From positions 124,001 through 188,000 of the forward strand of contig JAEDCQ010000001.1 of the NCBI GenBank assembly GCA_016294075.1: a DNA stretch of 64,000 nucleotides, read 5' to 3'. The translations under genes and the position numbers were made by a program. This DNA is from Lachnospiraceae bacterium (GTDB taxonomy: Bacteria > Bacillota > Clostridia > Lachnospirales > Lachnospiraceae). Positions within the stretch are counted from its first letter, which is position 1. Every line of letters begins with the position of its first letter. Under the pieces are notes generated by a model that saw nothing but the letters and a program-made list of their open reading frames with translations, ran no database searches and was not told where the DNA came from. Positions 17,056 through 25,429 of the stretch are shown here, piece after piece.

Positions 17056-17381
17056 TGGATTGCAAAGAAGTTCAAAAAAACATTACCGCTTTTCTGAATG
17101 ATGAGCTGGACGGAAGAAGCTCTGAAAGCTTTCTAGGGCATATAAAGGAATGCCCGGAATGCAGGGAAGAGTTAAGTATACAATATTTGGTAAGAGAAGG
17201 TACTGCACGTTTGGAGGAAGGCGGCAGCTTTGATTTGAATAAGGATTTAGAAGATTTAATAACTTCTTCTTCCCAAAAAATACAAAATCGTCGTATTGCG
17301 GCTTTTTGTATATATTCATTGGAATTTATTGCAATCATAGCGGTAATATTTATCTTAGTGCTTGTTTTTTACAGTAAATAA
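17052..17381 (+). CDS. Putative zinc-finger (zf-HC2) membrane protein, anti-sigma-factor-like
   Basis: A 109-residue protein whose N-terminal half carries the HxxxCxxC zinc-binding pattern of anti-sigma domains (HIKECPECREEL, with Cys also in MMDCKEV). A single membrane helix ends the protein (FIAIIAVIFILVLVFY), giving the usual cytoplasmic-domain-plus-anchor layout. Family members sequester ECF sigma factors, but no sigma factor gene is adjacent; its ATGA overlap with ptsP and its position before polA argue for another partner or role. Start 17052 follows AAGGGAA; an upstream in-frame ATG at 17025 would overlap ptsP much more deeply. Confidence 0.75.
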   Translation: MMDCKEVQKNITAFLNDELDGRSSESFLGHIKECPECREELSIQYLVREGTARLEEGGSFDLNKDLEDLITSSSQKIQNRRIAAFCIYSLEFIAIIAVIFILVLVFYSK

Positions 17382-17436
17382 GCAAAATATCAAACGTAAG
17401 CATAAAAAAGTTTACAGAAAGAATATGGTATAAAGC

Positions 17437-20079
17437 ATGGATAAGAAGCTGGTGTTAATTGACGGTCACAGTATTTTAAACCGCGCATTTTACGGGGTTC
17501 CCGATTTGACAAATGCGGAAGGACTGCATACAAACGGTATCTATGGTTTTTTGAATATTTTATTTAAGATTCTGGAGGAAGAGAAGCCGAGATACCTCTG
17601 TGTTGCATTTGATGTGAAGGAGCCGACCTTCCGTCATAAGATGTATGCAGAATATAAAGGCACACGTAAGCCGATGCCGCAGGAGCTGCGTGAGCAGGTG
17701 GGAGTATTACAGGATGTGCTTAATGCCATGCAGGTTACTGTCGTAAAAAAAGGCGGATACGAAGCGGATGATATACTTGGAACACTTGCAAGGAAAGCAG
17801 AAGCGGAAGGGATGGATGTAACACTGGTATCGGGAGACCGTGACCTTTTACAGATTGCGAGTGACAGAATAAAAATCCGTATTCCGAAAACAAAGGGCGG
17901 AAGAACGGAAACAGAAGATTATTATGCAAAGGATGTGCTTGAAAAATATCAGGTAACACCGGTTCAGTTTATTGAGTTAAAGGCATTAATGGGGGATTCC
18001 GCGGATAATATTCCGGGGGTGCCCAAGGTAGGAGAAAAGACAGCCATTGGATTAATGGTGACATATGGCTCTATTGAAGAAATATATGCACATATTGATG
18101 AAATTACGAAAAAGAGCATTAAGGAATCGTTAATTGAAAATAGAGATTTGGCTGATTTAAGCAAAGCTCTGGCAACGATTAAAACGGATTGTGAATTGGA
18201 TGTGGCGTTTGAGGATATGACAATCCGCGACTTTTATACGAAGGATGCATATACTCTTTTTCAGAAATTGGAATTTAAAAATATGCTTACCCGTTTTTCA
18301 AATGAAAATATCGAAGAAAAGGGTATGCATTTTGAAAAAAAGAGAGTTGCGGATTTATCGGAATGTGAGACGGTATTCGCAGATGCGCAGAAGGCGGAGC
18401 ATGCCGCTGTCTTATTTTTAAAAGAAGAAAGTGATAAGGATTTTCTGGCGGTTGCGCTGTGTTTTTCGCCTGAGAACAGTTATGTTCTAATACCGGAAGG
18501 GTTTTTAACAAAGCAGTATTTAGCGGAAAAAGTAAAAGAATTGGCTGGGAAGGTTCAGATTACCACGTTTTCGGTGAAGGATTTTTATGAGTATGCGGGT
18601 TTTGATGATATAAAGCAGCCACATGATTTAAAGCTTGCATTATATCTTATTAACCCTGTAAAGAATGCTTATTATATGGAAGACCTTGCAAGAGAATATC
18701 TTGATATTCCGATAAAAGAGAGAGAACAGTATTTTGGCAAAAAGACACTTATGCAGGCCTTTGCGGAAAATCCGGAAGATTTTACCGTATATGGGGCTGT
18801 GCTTGCATATGTTTTGTATGCGGCCGGCACACCTGTCATATCAAAGGTGTCGGAATTGGGAATGCAGGATTTATATACAGAAATAGAACTGCCGCTTTCC
18901 AAAGTATTATATGATATGGAAAAGAAAGGCGTACTGACGGATAAAGAGGAATTAATCCGTTATGGTGAATCACTTGTAGATAGAATCAATCAGCTTCAGG
19001 AAGCAGTTTATAAAGCTGCCGGTGAAGAATTTAATCTCAACTCACCAAAGCAGTTGGGGGAAATTTTGTTTGGGAAGCTGGGGCTCCCGGGCAGTAAAAA
19101 AACAAAATCCGGTTATTCAACCGCAGCGGATGTTTTGGAAAAATTATCGCTGGAGTATCCTATTGTTGCGGATATTCTTGAATACCGTACCTTGGCAAAG
19201 CTTAAATCTACCTATGCGGACGGTTTGCTGCAATGTATCGCGCAGGACGGCAGAATTCATACAACCTTTCAGCAGACTGTAACTGCAACAGGAAGAATAA
19301 GCTCTACGGAGCCTAATTTACAAAATATACCGATGCGTATGGAATTGGGACGCAGAATAAGAAAAGCATTTATTCCCAAAGAGGGATATGTTTTTATTGA
19401 TGCGGATTATTCACAGATTGAGCTGCGTCTGCTTGCACATATGTCCGGTGATGAGCAGTTGATAGAGGCATACAGACAGCATGCTGATATCCATAGAATT
19501 ACGGCATCAAAGGTATTTCATACCCCGTTTGAGGATGTTACGGATTTGCAGAGACGTAATGCAAAGGCTGTTAATTTCGGAATTGTATATGGCATCAGTT
19601 CATTCGGCTTGAGTCAGGATTTGAGTATTAACCGTAAAGAAGCGGAAGAATATATACAGGCTTATTTTGCACAATATCCTAAGGTAAAGACCTTTTTGGA
19701 CGAAACAGTGGAACATGCGCAAAAAGACGGATATGTTACGACCATGTTTGGAAGAAGAAGGCCGCTTCCTGAAATATTAAGCAGTAATTTCATGCAGCGT
19801 TCCTTTGGAAAACGAGTGGCAATGAATGCACCGATTCAGGGAACGGCAGCAGATATCATGAAAAAGGCAATGATTCGTGTCTGGGAAGAACTAAGAAGGC
19901 AGAATCTGGAAAGCTGCATATTGATTCAGGTTCATGATGAGCTTCTTTTAGAAGTAAAAAGAGAAGAAGCAGAGGCGGTGCAGGAAATCCTTATAAAAGG
20001 AATGAAGGAAGCTGCAGAACTAGCTGTTGAATTGGAAGTTGATGTCCATTCGGGAGCTGATTGGTATGAGGCAAAGTAG
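17437..20079 (+). CDS. polA: DNA polymerase I, proofreading site apparently lost
   Basis: An 880-residue family A polymerase for Okazaki-fragment processing and repair. The N-terminal 5'-nuclease domain (~1-290) has its acidic motifs (GYEADDILGTLA, VSGDRDLLQI, GDSADNIPGVP). The polymerase domain has motif A DYSQIELRLLAH, the O-helix RRNAKAVNFGIVYG and motif C VHDELLLEV. In the middle 3'-5' exonuclease fold the first catalytic D-x-E is not present (AAVLFLKEESDKD stands there), although a later Asp remains (HDLKLALYLINP). Proofreading is therefore probably inactive, as in several Gram-positive Pol I enzymes. coaE follows closely. Confidence 0.96.
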   Translation: MDKKLVLIDGHSILNRAFYGVPDLTNAEGLHTNGIYGFLNILFKILEEEKPRYLCVAFDVKEPTFRHKMYAEYKGTRKPMPQELREQVGVLQDVLNAMQVTVVKKGGYEADDILGTLARKAEAEGMDVTLVSGDRDLLQIASDRIKIRIPKTKGGRTETEDYYAKDVLEKYQVTPVQFIELKALMGDSADNIPGVPKVGEKTAIGLMVTYGSIEEIYAHIDEITKKSIKESLIENRDLADLSKALATIKTDCELDVAFEDMTIRDFYTKDAYTLFQKLEFKNMLTRFSNENIEEKGMHFEKKRVADLSECETVFADAQKAEHAAVLFLKEESDKDFLAVALCFSPENSYVLIPEGFLTKQYLAEKVKELAGKVQITTFSVKDFYEYAGFDDIKQPHDLKLALYLINPVKNAYYMEDLAREYLDIPIKEREQYFGKKTLMQAFAENPEDFTVYGAVLAYVLYAAGTPVISKVSELGMQDLYTEIELPLSKVLYDMEKKGVLTDKEELIRYGESLVDRINQLQEAVYKAAGEEFNLNSPKQLGEILFGKLGLPGSKKTKSGYSTAADVLEKLSLEYPIVADILEYRTLAKLKSTYADGLLQCIAQDGRIHTTFQQTVTATGRISSTEPNLQNIPMRMELGRRIRKAFIPKEGYVFIDADYSQIELRLLAHMSGDEQLIEAYRQHADIHRITASKVFHTPFEDVTDLQRRNAKAVNFGIVYGISSFGLSQDLSINRKEAEEYIQAYFAQYPKVKTFLDETVEHAQKDGYVTTMFGRRRPLPEILSSNFMQRSFGKRVAMNAPIQGTAADIMKKAMIRVWEELRRQNLESCILIQVHDELLLEVKREEAEAVQEILIKGMKEAAELAVELEVDVHSGADWYEAK

Positions 20080-20113
20080 AGAATAAAACGGGAGTTTTAT
20101 TGTTGGTGTAAAT

Positions 20114-20719
20114 ATGCAGGTTATCGGAATCACAGGCGGCATCGGTGCGGGTAAGTCACAGGTGCTGCAGTACATAAAACAGCATTATGATTGCAGAATT
20201 ATACTGGCGGATGATGTCGGGAATGAAGTAAAGCTTCCCGGAAAAAACTGTTATAAGCAGTTGGTAGAATTGCTTGGGAATGATATACTTGATGTAAACG
20301 GTTTTATAGTGAAGGAAAAGATGGCTGCTAAAATCTTCTCGGATGTATCGTTGTTATCAAAAGTAAATGCAGTGATTCATCCTGCCGTACAGGAGTACAT
20401 TCTTACGGAAATAAAAAAAGAAAGACTAAAGCAGCAATATGATTTCTTTTTTATTGAAGCGGCACTTTTGATTGAATGCGGATATTCAGCCATTGTAGAT
20501 GAAATGTGGTATATTTATGCAGATGAAGAGGTGCGTAGGAATCGTTTGCTGGAAAACAGACATTATAGTAATGAGAAGATAGACAGTATTATGCAGAAGC
20601 AGTTGCGGGAAGAGGATTTCAGAAAAAACTGCAGTGTTGTAATTGATAACAGTCATGATTTAAAAGATACAGAAAAACAAATCGATAGGATTTTGGGGGA
20701 AAAGCTGTGGAAAATGTAA
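20114..20719 (+). CDS. coaE: Dephospho-CoA kinase
   Basis: Catalyses the last step of coenzyme A synthesis, phosphorylating the 3'-OH of dephospho-CoA with ATP. The P-loop GITGGIGAGKSQV is at the very N-terminus. HPAVQEYI and IEAALLIECGY (substrate lid and core) and RLLENRHYSNEKI are family features. The length, 201 residues, is standard. It sits between polA and an FtsA-like gene, overlapping the latter by 13 bases. The polA-coaE linkage is common in Firmicutes. Confidence 0.95.
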   Translation: MQVIGITGGIGAGKSQVLQYIKQHYDCRIILADDVGNEVKLPGKNCYKQLVELLGNDILDVNGFIVKEKMAAKIFSDVSLLSKVNAVIHPAVQEYILTEIKKERLKQQYDFFFIEAALLIECGYSAIVDEMWYIYADEEVRRNRLLENRHYSNEKIDSIMQKQLREEDFRKNCSVVIDNSHDLKDTEKQIDRILGEKLWKM

Positions 20720-22818
20720 AAAAATATCCCGGACAGCTTGTATTTGGTCTGGATATCGGAACAAGAAGCATTGTCGGAACAGTAGGATATCGTCAGGGTG
20801 ACGGACGTTTTGTCGTAGTTGCACAATGTGGCAGGGAACATGAAACAAGAGCCATGCTGGACGGACAGATTCATGATATAGGCAAAGTCGGCTCAACAAT
20901 TCTTGAAGTAAAGCAGCGTCTGGAAGAAAAACTGTCACGCAAACTCGAAAGAGTATGCATAGCAGCTGCCGGACGTGTCCTGAAAACAATCCAGATTCAT
21001 ACGGATATGGAATATGATTCGGAAAAGATTGTGCTTCAGGAGGACATCTATGCCCTGAATTCAATGGCAACAGAAGATGCGTATAAAGAATTTTTAAAAG
21101 ATAATGAATCCGATATTCGTTTTTATTGTGTCGGAAGCAGCGTGGTACGGTATTATCTGAATGATTATCCGATTAGTAATTTATTGGACCACAAAGCAAA
21201 AAAAATCGGCGTGGATATGATTGCAACATTCCTTCCGGATGATGTAGTAGATGGTTTATACAAAGCAGTCGGAATTGCCGGACTTAGTGTGGCAAGTCTG
21301 ACGTTAGAGCCGATTGCGGCAATAGAGCTGGCAATTCCGGAGAAATTCCGTCTGTTAAATATTGCACTTGTTGATGTCGGAGCGGGAACAAGTGATATTT
21401 CCATTACAAAAGAGGGGACTATTACGGCATTTGGCATGATTCCCATTGCAGGAGATTCTTTGACAGAGGCTATCGCCATGCATTGCATGGTTGACTTTAA
21501 TACGGCTGAAAAAATTAAACGGGATGCCGGAATGCAGGACGTTGTTACCTATGAAGATATTATGGGGCTTACCCAGCAGATTAGCAGTACGGAGGTAGAA
21601 GCTTTACTTGCACCTTCCGTTGCTGACATGACGGATAAGGTGGCAGAAAAAATACTTTCCCTGAACGGAAACAAGTCAGTTGGAGCGGTCTTCGTTGTCG
21701 GGGGAGGTGGTAAAATACCGGGCTATACAAAGGCACTTGCCGAAAAATTAAATATTGCCCCCGAGAGAGTTGCCATCCGCGGCAGGGAGGTTATGCAGAA
21801 TATTATTTTCGAGGATACGGACTTGGAGCAGAATTCCCTTTTAGTGACACCAATCGGTATCTGTCTTGGCTTTTATAAGGAAAATCATAATTTTATATAT
21901 GTGAATTTTAATGATACAACGGTCAAGCTGTATAACAATGAAAAACTAACCGTTATGGATGCTGCCATGCAGGCAGATTATTCATCTGTTGACTTATTCC
22001 CGAAGAGCGGAAAAGAGCTTACTTTTACTGTAAACGGAAAATCGCGTTTTGTCCGTGGGGCAATGGGAGATGCAGCAGTCATTTCATTAAATGGAGAAAT
22101 TGCCAATCTGCATTCGGCAATTAAAGAGAATGATATTATCCGGGTAAAGGAATCGACAGCGGGAACCCCGGGTAAAATGAGTCTGGACAAGCTGCCGGAA
22201 TATAAAAATGAGATACATATATTTGTAAACGGGAAAAAAGTTACAATACCTAAATTTCCATCCGTAAACGGCTCACTTATTACAGGTACATATGAAATAG
22301 CAGAAGGAGATGTAATTGAATTTCTGGATTATGTTACGGTAGAACAGATAAAAACCTTTATGGATATTATTGTGGAGAAAAACAGTGTTTGTCTTGTGAA
22401 TAACAGAAGGGCGGAGCCGGATACACCCGTTTATGAGAATTTTGAGGTAGTATGGAAACTTGCGGACAAGCCGGATGAAGAAAAATGGCTGGATGAATCG
22501 GGAGAGGATTCTGCCGACGAATTGATTGATGAAGTAATTGGGGAAGCTCTTGATGAAGAGGAGACCAGGGAACCCCTTGAAGAAGAGGAGACCAGAGAAC
22601 AAGACAAGTCAGGAACGGTTACTGTTATGGTAAACGGCAGACCGGTAGCAATGACCGGCAAAAGAAGCTATGTTTTTGTAGATATATTTAATTATATTGA
22701 TTTTGATTTATCAAAACCGCAAGGAGCAATTGTAACGACAGTGAATGATCATGATGCAAATTACATGGAAACACTTCATGAGGGTGATATTATAGAGATA
22801 TATTGGAGGAAACCATGA
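20707..22818 (+). CDS. FtsA/PilM-like actin-fold ATPase with long C-terminal repeat extension
   Basis: The 703-residue product begins with a full FtsA-type actin fold (~1-390): phosphate-1 LDIGTRSIVGTVG, phosphate-2 DVGAGTSDISI and adenosine motif VGGGGKIPG. Unlike classical FtsA (~420 residues), it carries ~300 further residues. In these, three segments start with a VNG strand and end in a (D/G)D.I strand (~439-482, ~503-541, ~639-703), resembling small beta-grasp-like modules; an acidic linker (EEETREPLEEEETRE) separates the last two. A GTG start at 20707 follows TGGGGGAAAA. No ftsZ is nearby. A role in division or envelope assembly is inferred from the fold only. It overlaps the next gene by ATGA. 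Confidence 0.8.
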   Translation: MENVKKYPGQLVFGLDIGTRSIVGTVGYRQGDGRFVVVAQCGREHETRAMLDGQIHDIGKVGSTILEVKQRLEEKLSRKLERVCIAAAGRVLKTIQIHTDMEYDSEKIVLQEDIYALNSMATEDAYKEFLKDNESDIRFYCVGSSVVRYYLNDYPISNLLDHKAKKIGVDMIATFLPDDVVDGLYKAVGIAGLSVASLTLEPIAAIELAIPEKFRLLNIALVDVGAGTSDISITKEGTITAFGMIPIAGDSLTEAIAMHCMVDFNTAEKIKRDAGMQDVVTYEDIMGLTQQISSTEVEALLAPSVADMTDKVAEKILSLNGNKSVGAVFVVGGGGKIPGYTKALAEKLNIAPERVAIRGREVMQNIIFEDTDLEQNSLLVTPIGICLGFYKENHNFIYVNFNDTTVKLYNNEKLTVMDAAMQADYSSVDLFPKSGKELTFTVNGKSRFVRGAMGDAAVISLNGEIANLHSAIKENDIIRVKESTAGTPGKMSLDKLPEYKNEIHIFVNGKKVTIPKFPSVNGSLITGTYEIAEGDVIEFLDYVTVEQIKTFMDIIVEKNSVCLVNNRRAEPDTPVYENFEVVWKLADKPDEEKWLDESGEDSADELIDEVIGEALDEEETREPLEEEETREQDKSGTVTVMVNGRPVAMTGKRSYVFVDIFNYIDFDLSKPQGAIVTTVNDHDANYMETLHEGDIIEIYWRKP

Positions 22819-23618
22819 TGCGGTTATGCTCTATAGCAAGCGGAAGCAGCGGTAATTGTATTTATGTGGGTTCAGATACAACGCACATACTGGTGGATAC
22901 GGGAATAAGCAGAAAAAGGACAGAAGAAGGGCTTGCCCAGATAGATATATCATTGCAGGATATAGACGGTATATTAATTACACATGAACATTCAGACCAC
23001 ATAGGCGGTCTAGGTGTAATCAGTCGTAAATATCATATTCCTATTTATGCCACGAAAAAGACAATCGATGCGATTGAGAAGTCCTCTTCATTGGGTAGAG
23101 TGGAATCGGAATTATTTCATCCTGTCACAGCGGATGAAACATTTATGATTAAAGATATAAAATGTAATCCGATGCATATTTCCCATGATGCGGCAGACCC
23201 TGTGGCATATCGTTTTAAATGCGGTCATAAGCAGTTAGCAGTTGCAACGGATATGGGAACCTATACCGACTATACCGTGGAATGCTTAAAGGGAATGGAT
23301 GCTCTGTTTTTGGAGGCAAACCATGACGTGAATATGCTGCAGGTGGGGCCGTATCCGTATCCGTTAAAGCAGCGGATTTTGGGAGACAGAGGCCATTTGT
23401 CAAATGAGCGTTCCGGACAATTGCTTAGTAAGCTGCTTCATGATAAACTACAGACAATTGTTTTAGGACATCTCAGTCAGGAGAATAATCTGCCGGAACT
23501 GGCATATGAAACAGTACGCCTTGAAATTAATATGGAGGATAATCCGTATAAGGCAGATGATTTCCCGATGTTTGTAGCGAGAAGGAGCTGCCCGTCAAAG
23601 CCGGTTGTGATTTTATAA
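22815..23618 (+). CDS. MBL-fold metallohydrolase, YycJ/WalJ family
   Basis: A 267-residue enzyme with the metal motif THEHSDHIGG and the characteristic start MRLCSIASGSSGNC of YycJ/WalJ proteins. Further ligands appear in HISHDAADP, ATDMGTYT, LEANHD and LGHLSQENN. WalJ-type proteins are nuclease-like MBL hydrolases linked in other Firmicutes to the WalRK cell-wall regulon or DNA repair; the substrate here is unknown. Start 22815 overlaps the preceding stop (ATGA) and has GGAGG 5 bases upstream; two adjacent ATGs make the first residue ambiguous by one. Translation coupling with the FtsA-like gene is likely. Confidence 0.88.
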   Translation: MMRLCSIASGSSGNCIYVGSDTTHILVDTGISRKRTEEGLAQIDISLQDIDGILITHEHSDHIGGLGVISRKYHIPIYATKKTIDAIEKSSSLGRVESELFHPVTADETFMIKDIKCNPMHISHDAADPVAYRFKCGHKQLAVATDMGTYTDYTVECLKGMDALFLEANHDVNMLQVGPYPYPLKQRILGDRGHLSNERSGQLLSKLLHDKLQTIVLGHLSQENNLPELAYETVRLEINMEDNPYKADDFPMFVARRSCPSKPVVIL

Positions 23619-23671
23619 CAGTAAACTGAAAAATAAAAAAATATATATGCCTTTAGGCGGAAAGGGAGATT

Positions 23672-23944
23672 ATGAAGAAAACAATTATTACCGTAGTAGG
23701 AGAAGATACCGTAGGAATTATTGCAAAGGTCTGTACATATTTAGCAGACAATTATGTGAATATCCTTGATATTTCACAGACAATCGTACAGGGATATTTT
23801 AATATGATGATGATTACGGATATGGAAAAAACTACAAAGCAGTTTAGCGATATTGCGGATGAACTGGAAGATTTGGGAAAAGAAATCGGTGTTATTATCA
23901 AATGCCAGCGTGAAGATATCTTTAAAAGTATGCAGAGAATTTAA
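23672..23944 (+). CDS. ACT domain protein (UPF0237 family)
   Basis: A 90-residue single ACT domain, the fold used to bind amino acids or other small ligands. The start ITVVGEDTVGIIAKVCTYLA and the middle NILDISQTIVQGYFNMMMI are typical of UPF0237 proteins. The gene is 44 bases before the PFL-family gene, a pairing conserved in many bacteria, so the ACT protein may be its small regulatory partner (inference). AAAGGGAG lies before the ATG. Confidence 0.9.
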   Translation: MKKTIITVVGEDTVGIIAKVCTYLADNYVNILDISQTIVQGYFNMMMITDMEKTTKQFSDIADELEDLGKEIGVIIKCQREDIFKSMQRI

Positions 23945-23987
23945 TGCTGTTTAACAAATAGACAAATAAACGACAAAGGATGCAGTT

Positions 23988-25352
23988 ATGTTAAATATAT
24001 TTGAAGTTGCACAAATAAATAAAATGATTGAAAAAGATCATCTTGATGTAAGAACAATTACATTGGGAATCAGTCTGTTAGACTGTATTGATTCTGATTT
24101 AACAGCTCTGAATGAGAAAATTTATAAAAAAATAAAAAATGCCGCAAAGGATTTGGTAAAGACAGGTGATGATATCGGAAAAGAATTTGGAATTCCGATT
24201 GTGAATAAACGTATTTCCGTTACTCCGATTGCCTTGGTCGGCGGTGCCGCATGTAAAACACCGGAGGACTTTGTAACAATCGCACAGACACTGGATAAAG
24301 TTGCACATGAAGTCGGCGTAAATTTTATCGGAGGCTATTCTGCACTTGTTGCAAAGGGAACTACTCCGGCTGATGAGATGCTGATTCAGTCTATTCCGCG
24401 TGCACTTGCCTATACTAAGCGTGTGTGCAGTTCCATTAATCTTGGTTCCACTAAAACAGGCATCAATATGGATGCGGTAAAAACAATGGGAGAGATAATT
24501 AAGCAGACGGCGGAGTATACCAAGGAAGAGGATTCTTTGGGATGTGCAAAGCTGGTGGTATTCTGTAACGCACCGGATGATAATCCGTTTATGGCAGGTG
24601 CATTTCATGGTGTGACGGAAGCCGATATGATTATCAATGTCGGTGTAAGCGGCCCCGGTGTTGTTAAACATGCATTGGAAAAGGTTCACAGTGAAAATTT
24701 TGAAGTGCTTTGTGAAACGATTAAGAAAACGGCGTTTAAAGTGACAAGAGTCGGACAGCTTGTTGCAAAGGAAGCTTCCAAGAGATTAGGAGTTCCGTTC
24801 GGAATTGTCGATTTATCATTAGCACCGACTCCAGCTATCGGAGACAGCGTTGCGGATATTCTCTGTGAGATAGGATTGGAATATGCCGGTGCACCGGGAA
24901 CAACAGCAGCTCTTGCTTTGTTAAATGATCAGGTAAAAAAGGGCGGTGTCATGGCATCCTCTTATGTCGGCGGTTTAAGCGGTGCATTTATCCCGGTAAG
25001 TGAAGACCAGGGAATGATAGATGCTGTTACGGCAGGTGCTTTAACATTGGAAAAATTGGAAGCAATGACCTGTGTCTGTTCGGTAGGACTTGATATGATT
25101 GCAATTCCGGGGGACACAAAAGCAACCACAATATCCGGTATCATTGCAGATGAATTGGCAATCGGTATGATTAACCAGAAAACAACCGCAGTCCGTATTA
25201 TTCCGGTAATTGGAAAAGGCGTGGGAGAAACTGTAGAGTTTGGCGGTTTGTTAGGATATGCACCGATTATGCCGGTCAATCAGTTTTCATGCGATGCATT
25301 TGTAAACCGTGGCGGAAGAATTCCCGCTCCGATTCACAGCTTTAAGAATTAA
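23988..25352 (+). CDS. PFL family protein (UPF0210/DUF711)
   Basis: The 454-residue product is a conserved protein of unsettled function, recognised by IRTITLGISLLDC near the start (here VRTITLGISL), FIGGYSALVAKG, SINLGSTKTGINMDAV and GVSGPGVV. It is called PFL family because of distant similarity to pyruvate formate-lyase folds, but I see no clear glycyl-radical motif, so such activity should not be assumed. It pairs with the ACT protein just upstream and ends at a strong terminator shared with tmcAL. Confidence 0.88.
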   Translation: MLNIFEVAQINKMIEKDHLDVRTITLGISLLDCIDSDLTALNEKIYKKIKNAAKDLVKTGDDIGKEFGIPIVNKRISVTPIALVGGAACKTPEDFVTIAQTLDKVAHEVGVNFIGGYSALVAKGTTPADEMLIQSIPRALAYTKRVCSSINLGSTKTGINMDAVKTMGEIIKQTAEYTKEEDSLGCAKLVVFCNAPDDNPFMAGAFHGVTEADMIINVGVSGPGVVKHALEKVHSENFEVLCETIKKTAFKVTRVGQLVAKEASKRLGVPFGIVDLSLAPTPAIGDSVADILCEIGLEYAGAPGTTAALALLNDQVKKGGVMASSYVGGLSGAFIPVSEDQGMIDAVTAGALTLEKLEAMTCVCSVGLDMIAIPGDTKATTISGIIADELAIGMINQKTTAVRIIPVIGKGVGETVEFGGLLGYAPIMPVNQFSCDAFVNRGGRIPAPIHSFKN

Positions 25353-25362
25353 GAATATGTTT

Positions 25363-25397
25363 GGGCATAGGAAAGATATTTTCCTATGCCCTGTTTT
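25363..25397. terminator. Terminator between convergent PFL-family gene and tmcAL
   Basis: GGGCATAGGAA (25363-25373) pairs perfectly with TTCCTATGCCC (25381-25391) around a 7-base loop, followed by TGTTTT. The 11-bp stem may also serve the minus-strand gene. Confidence 0.85.
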
Positions 25398-25429
25398 ATG
25401 ATTTTTTATATTCATAACAGGATGTTATT

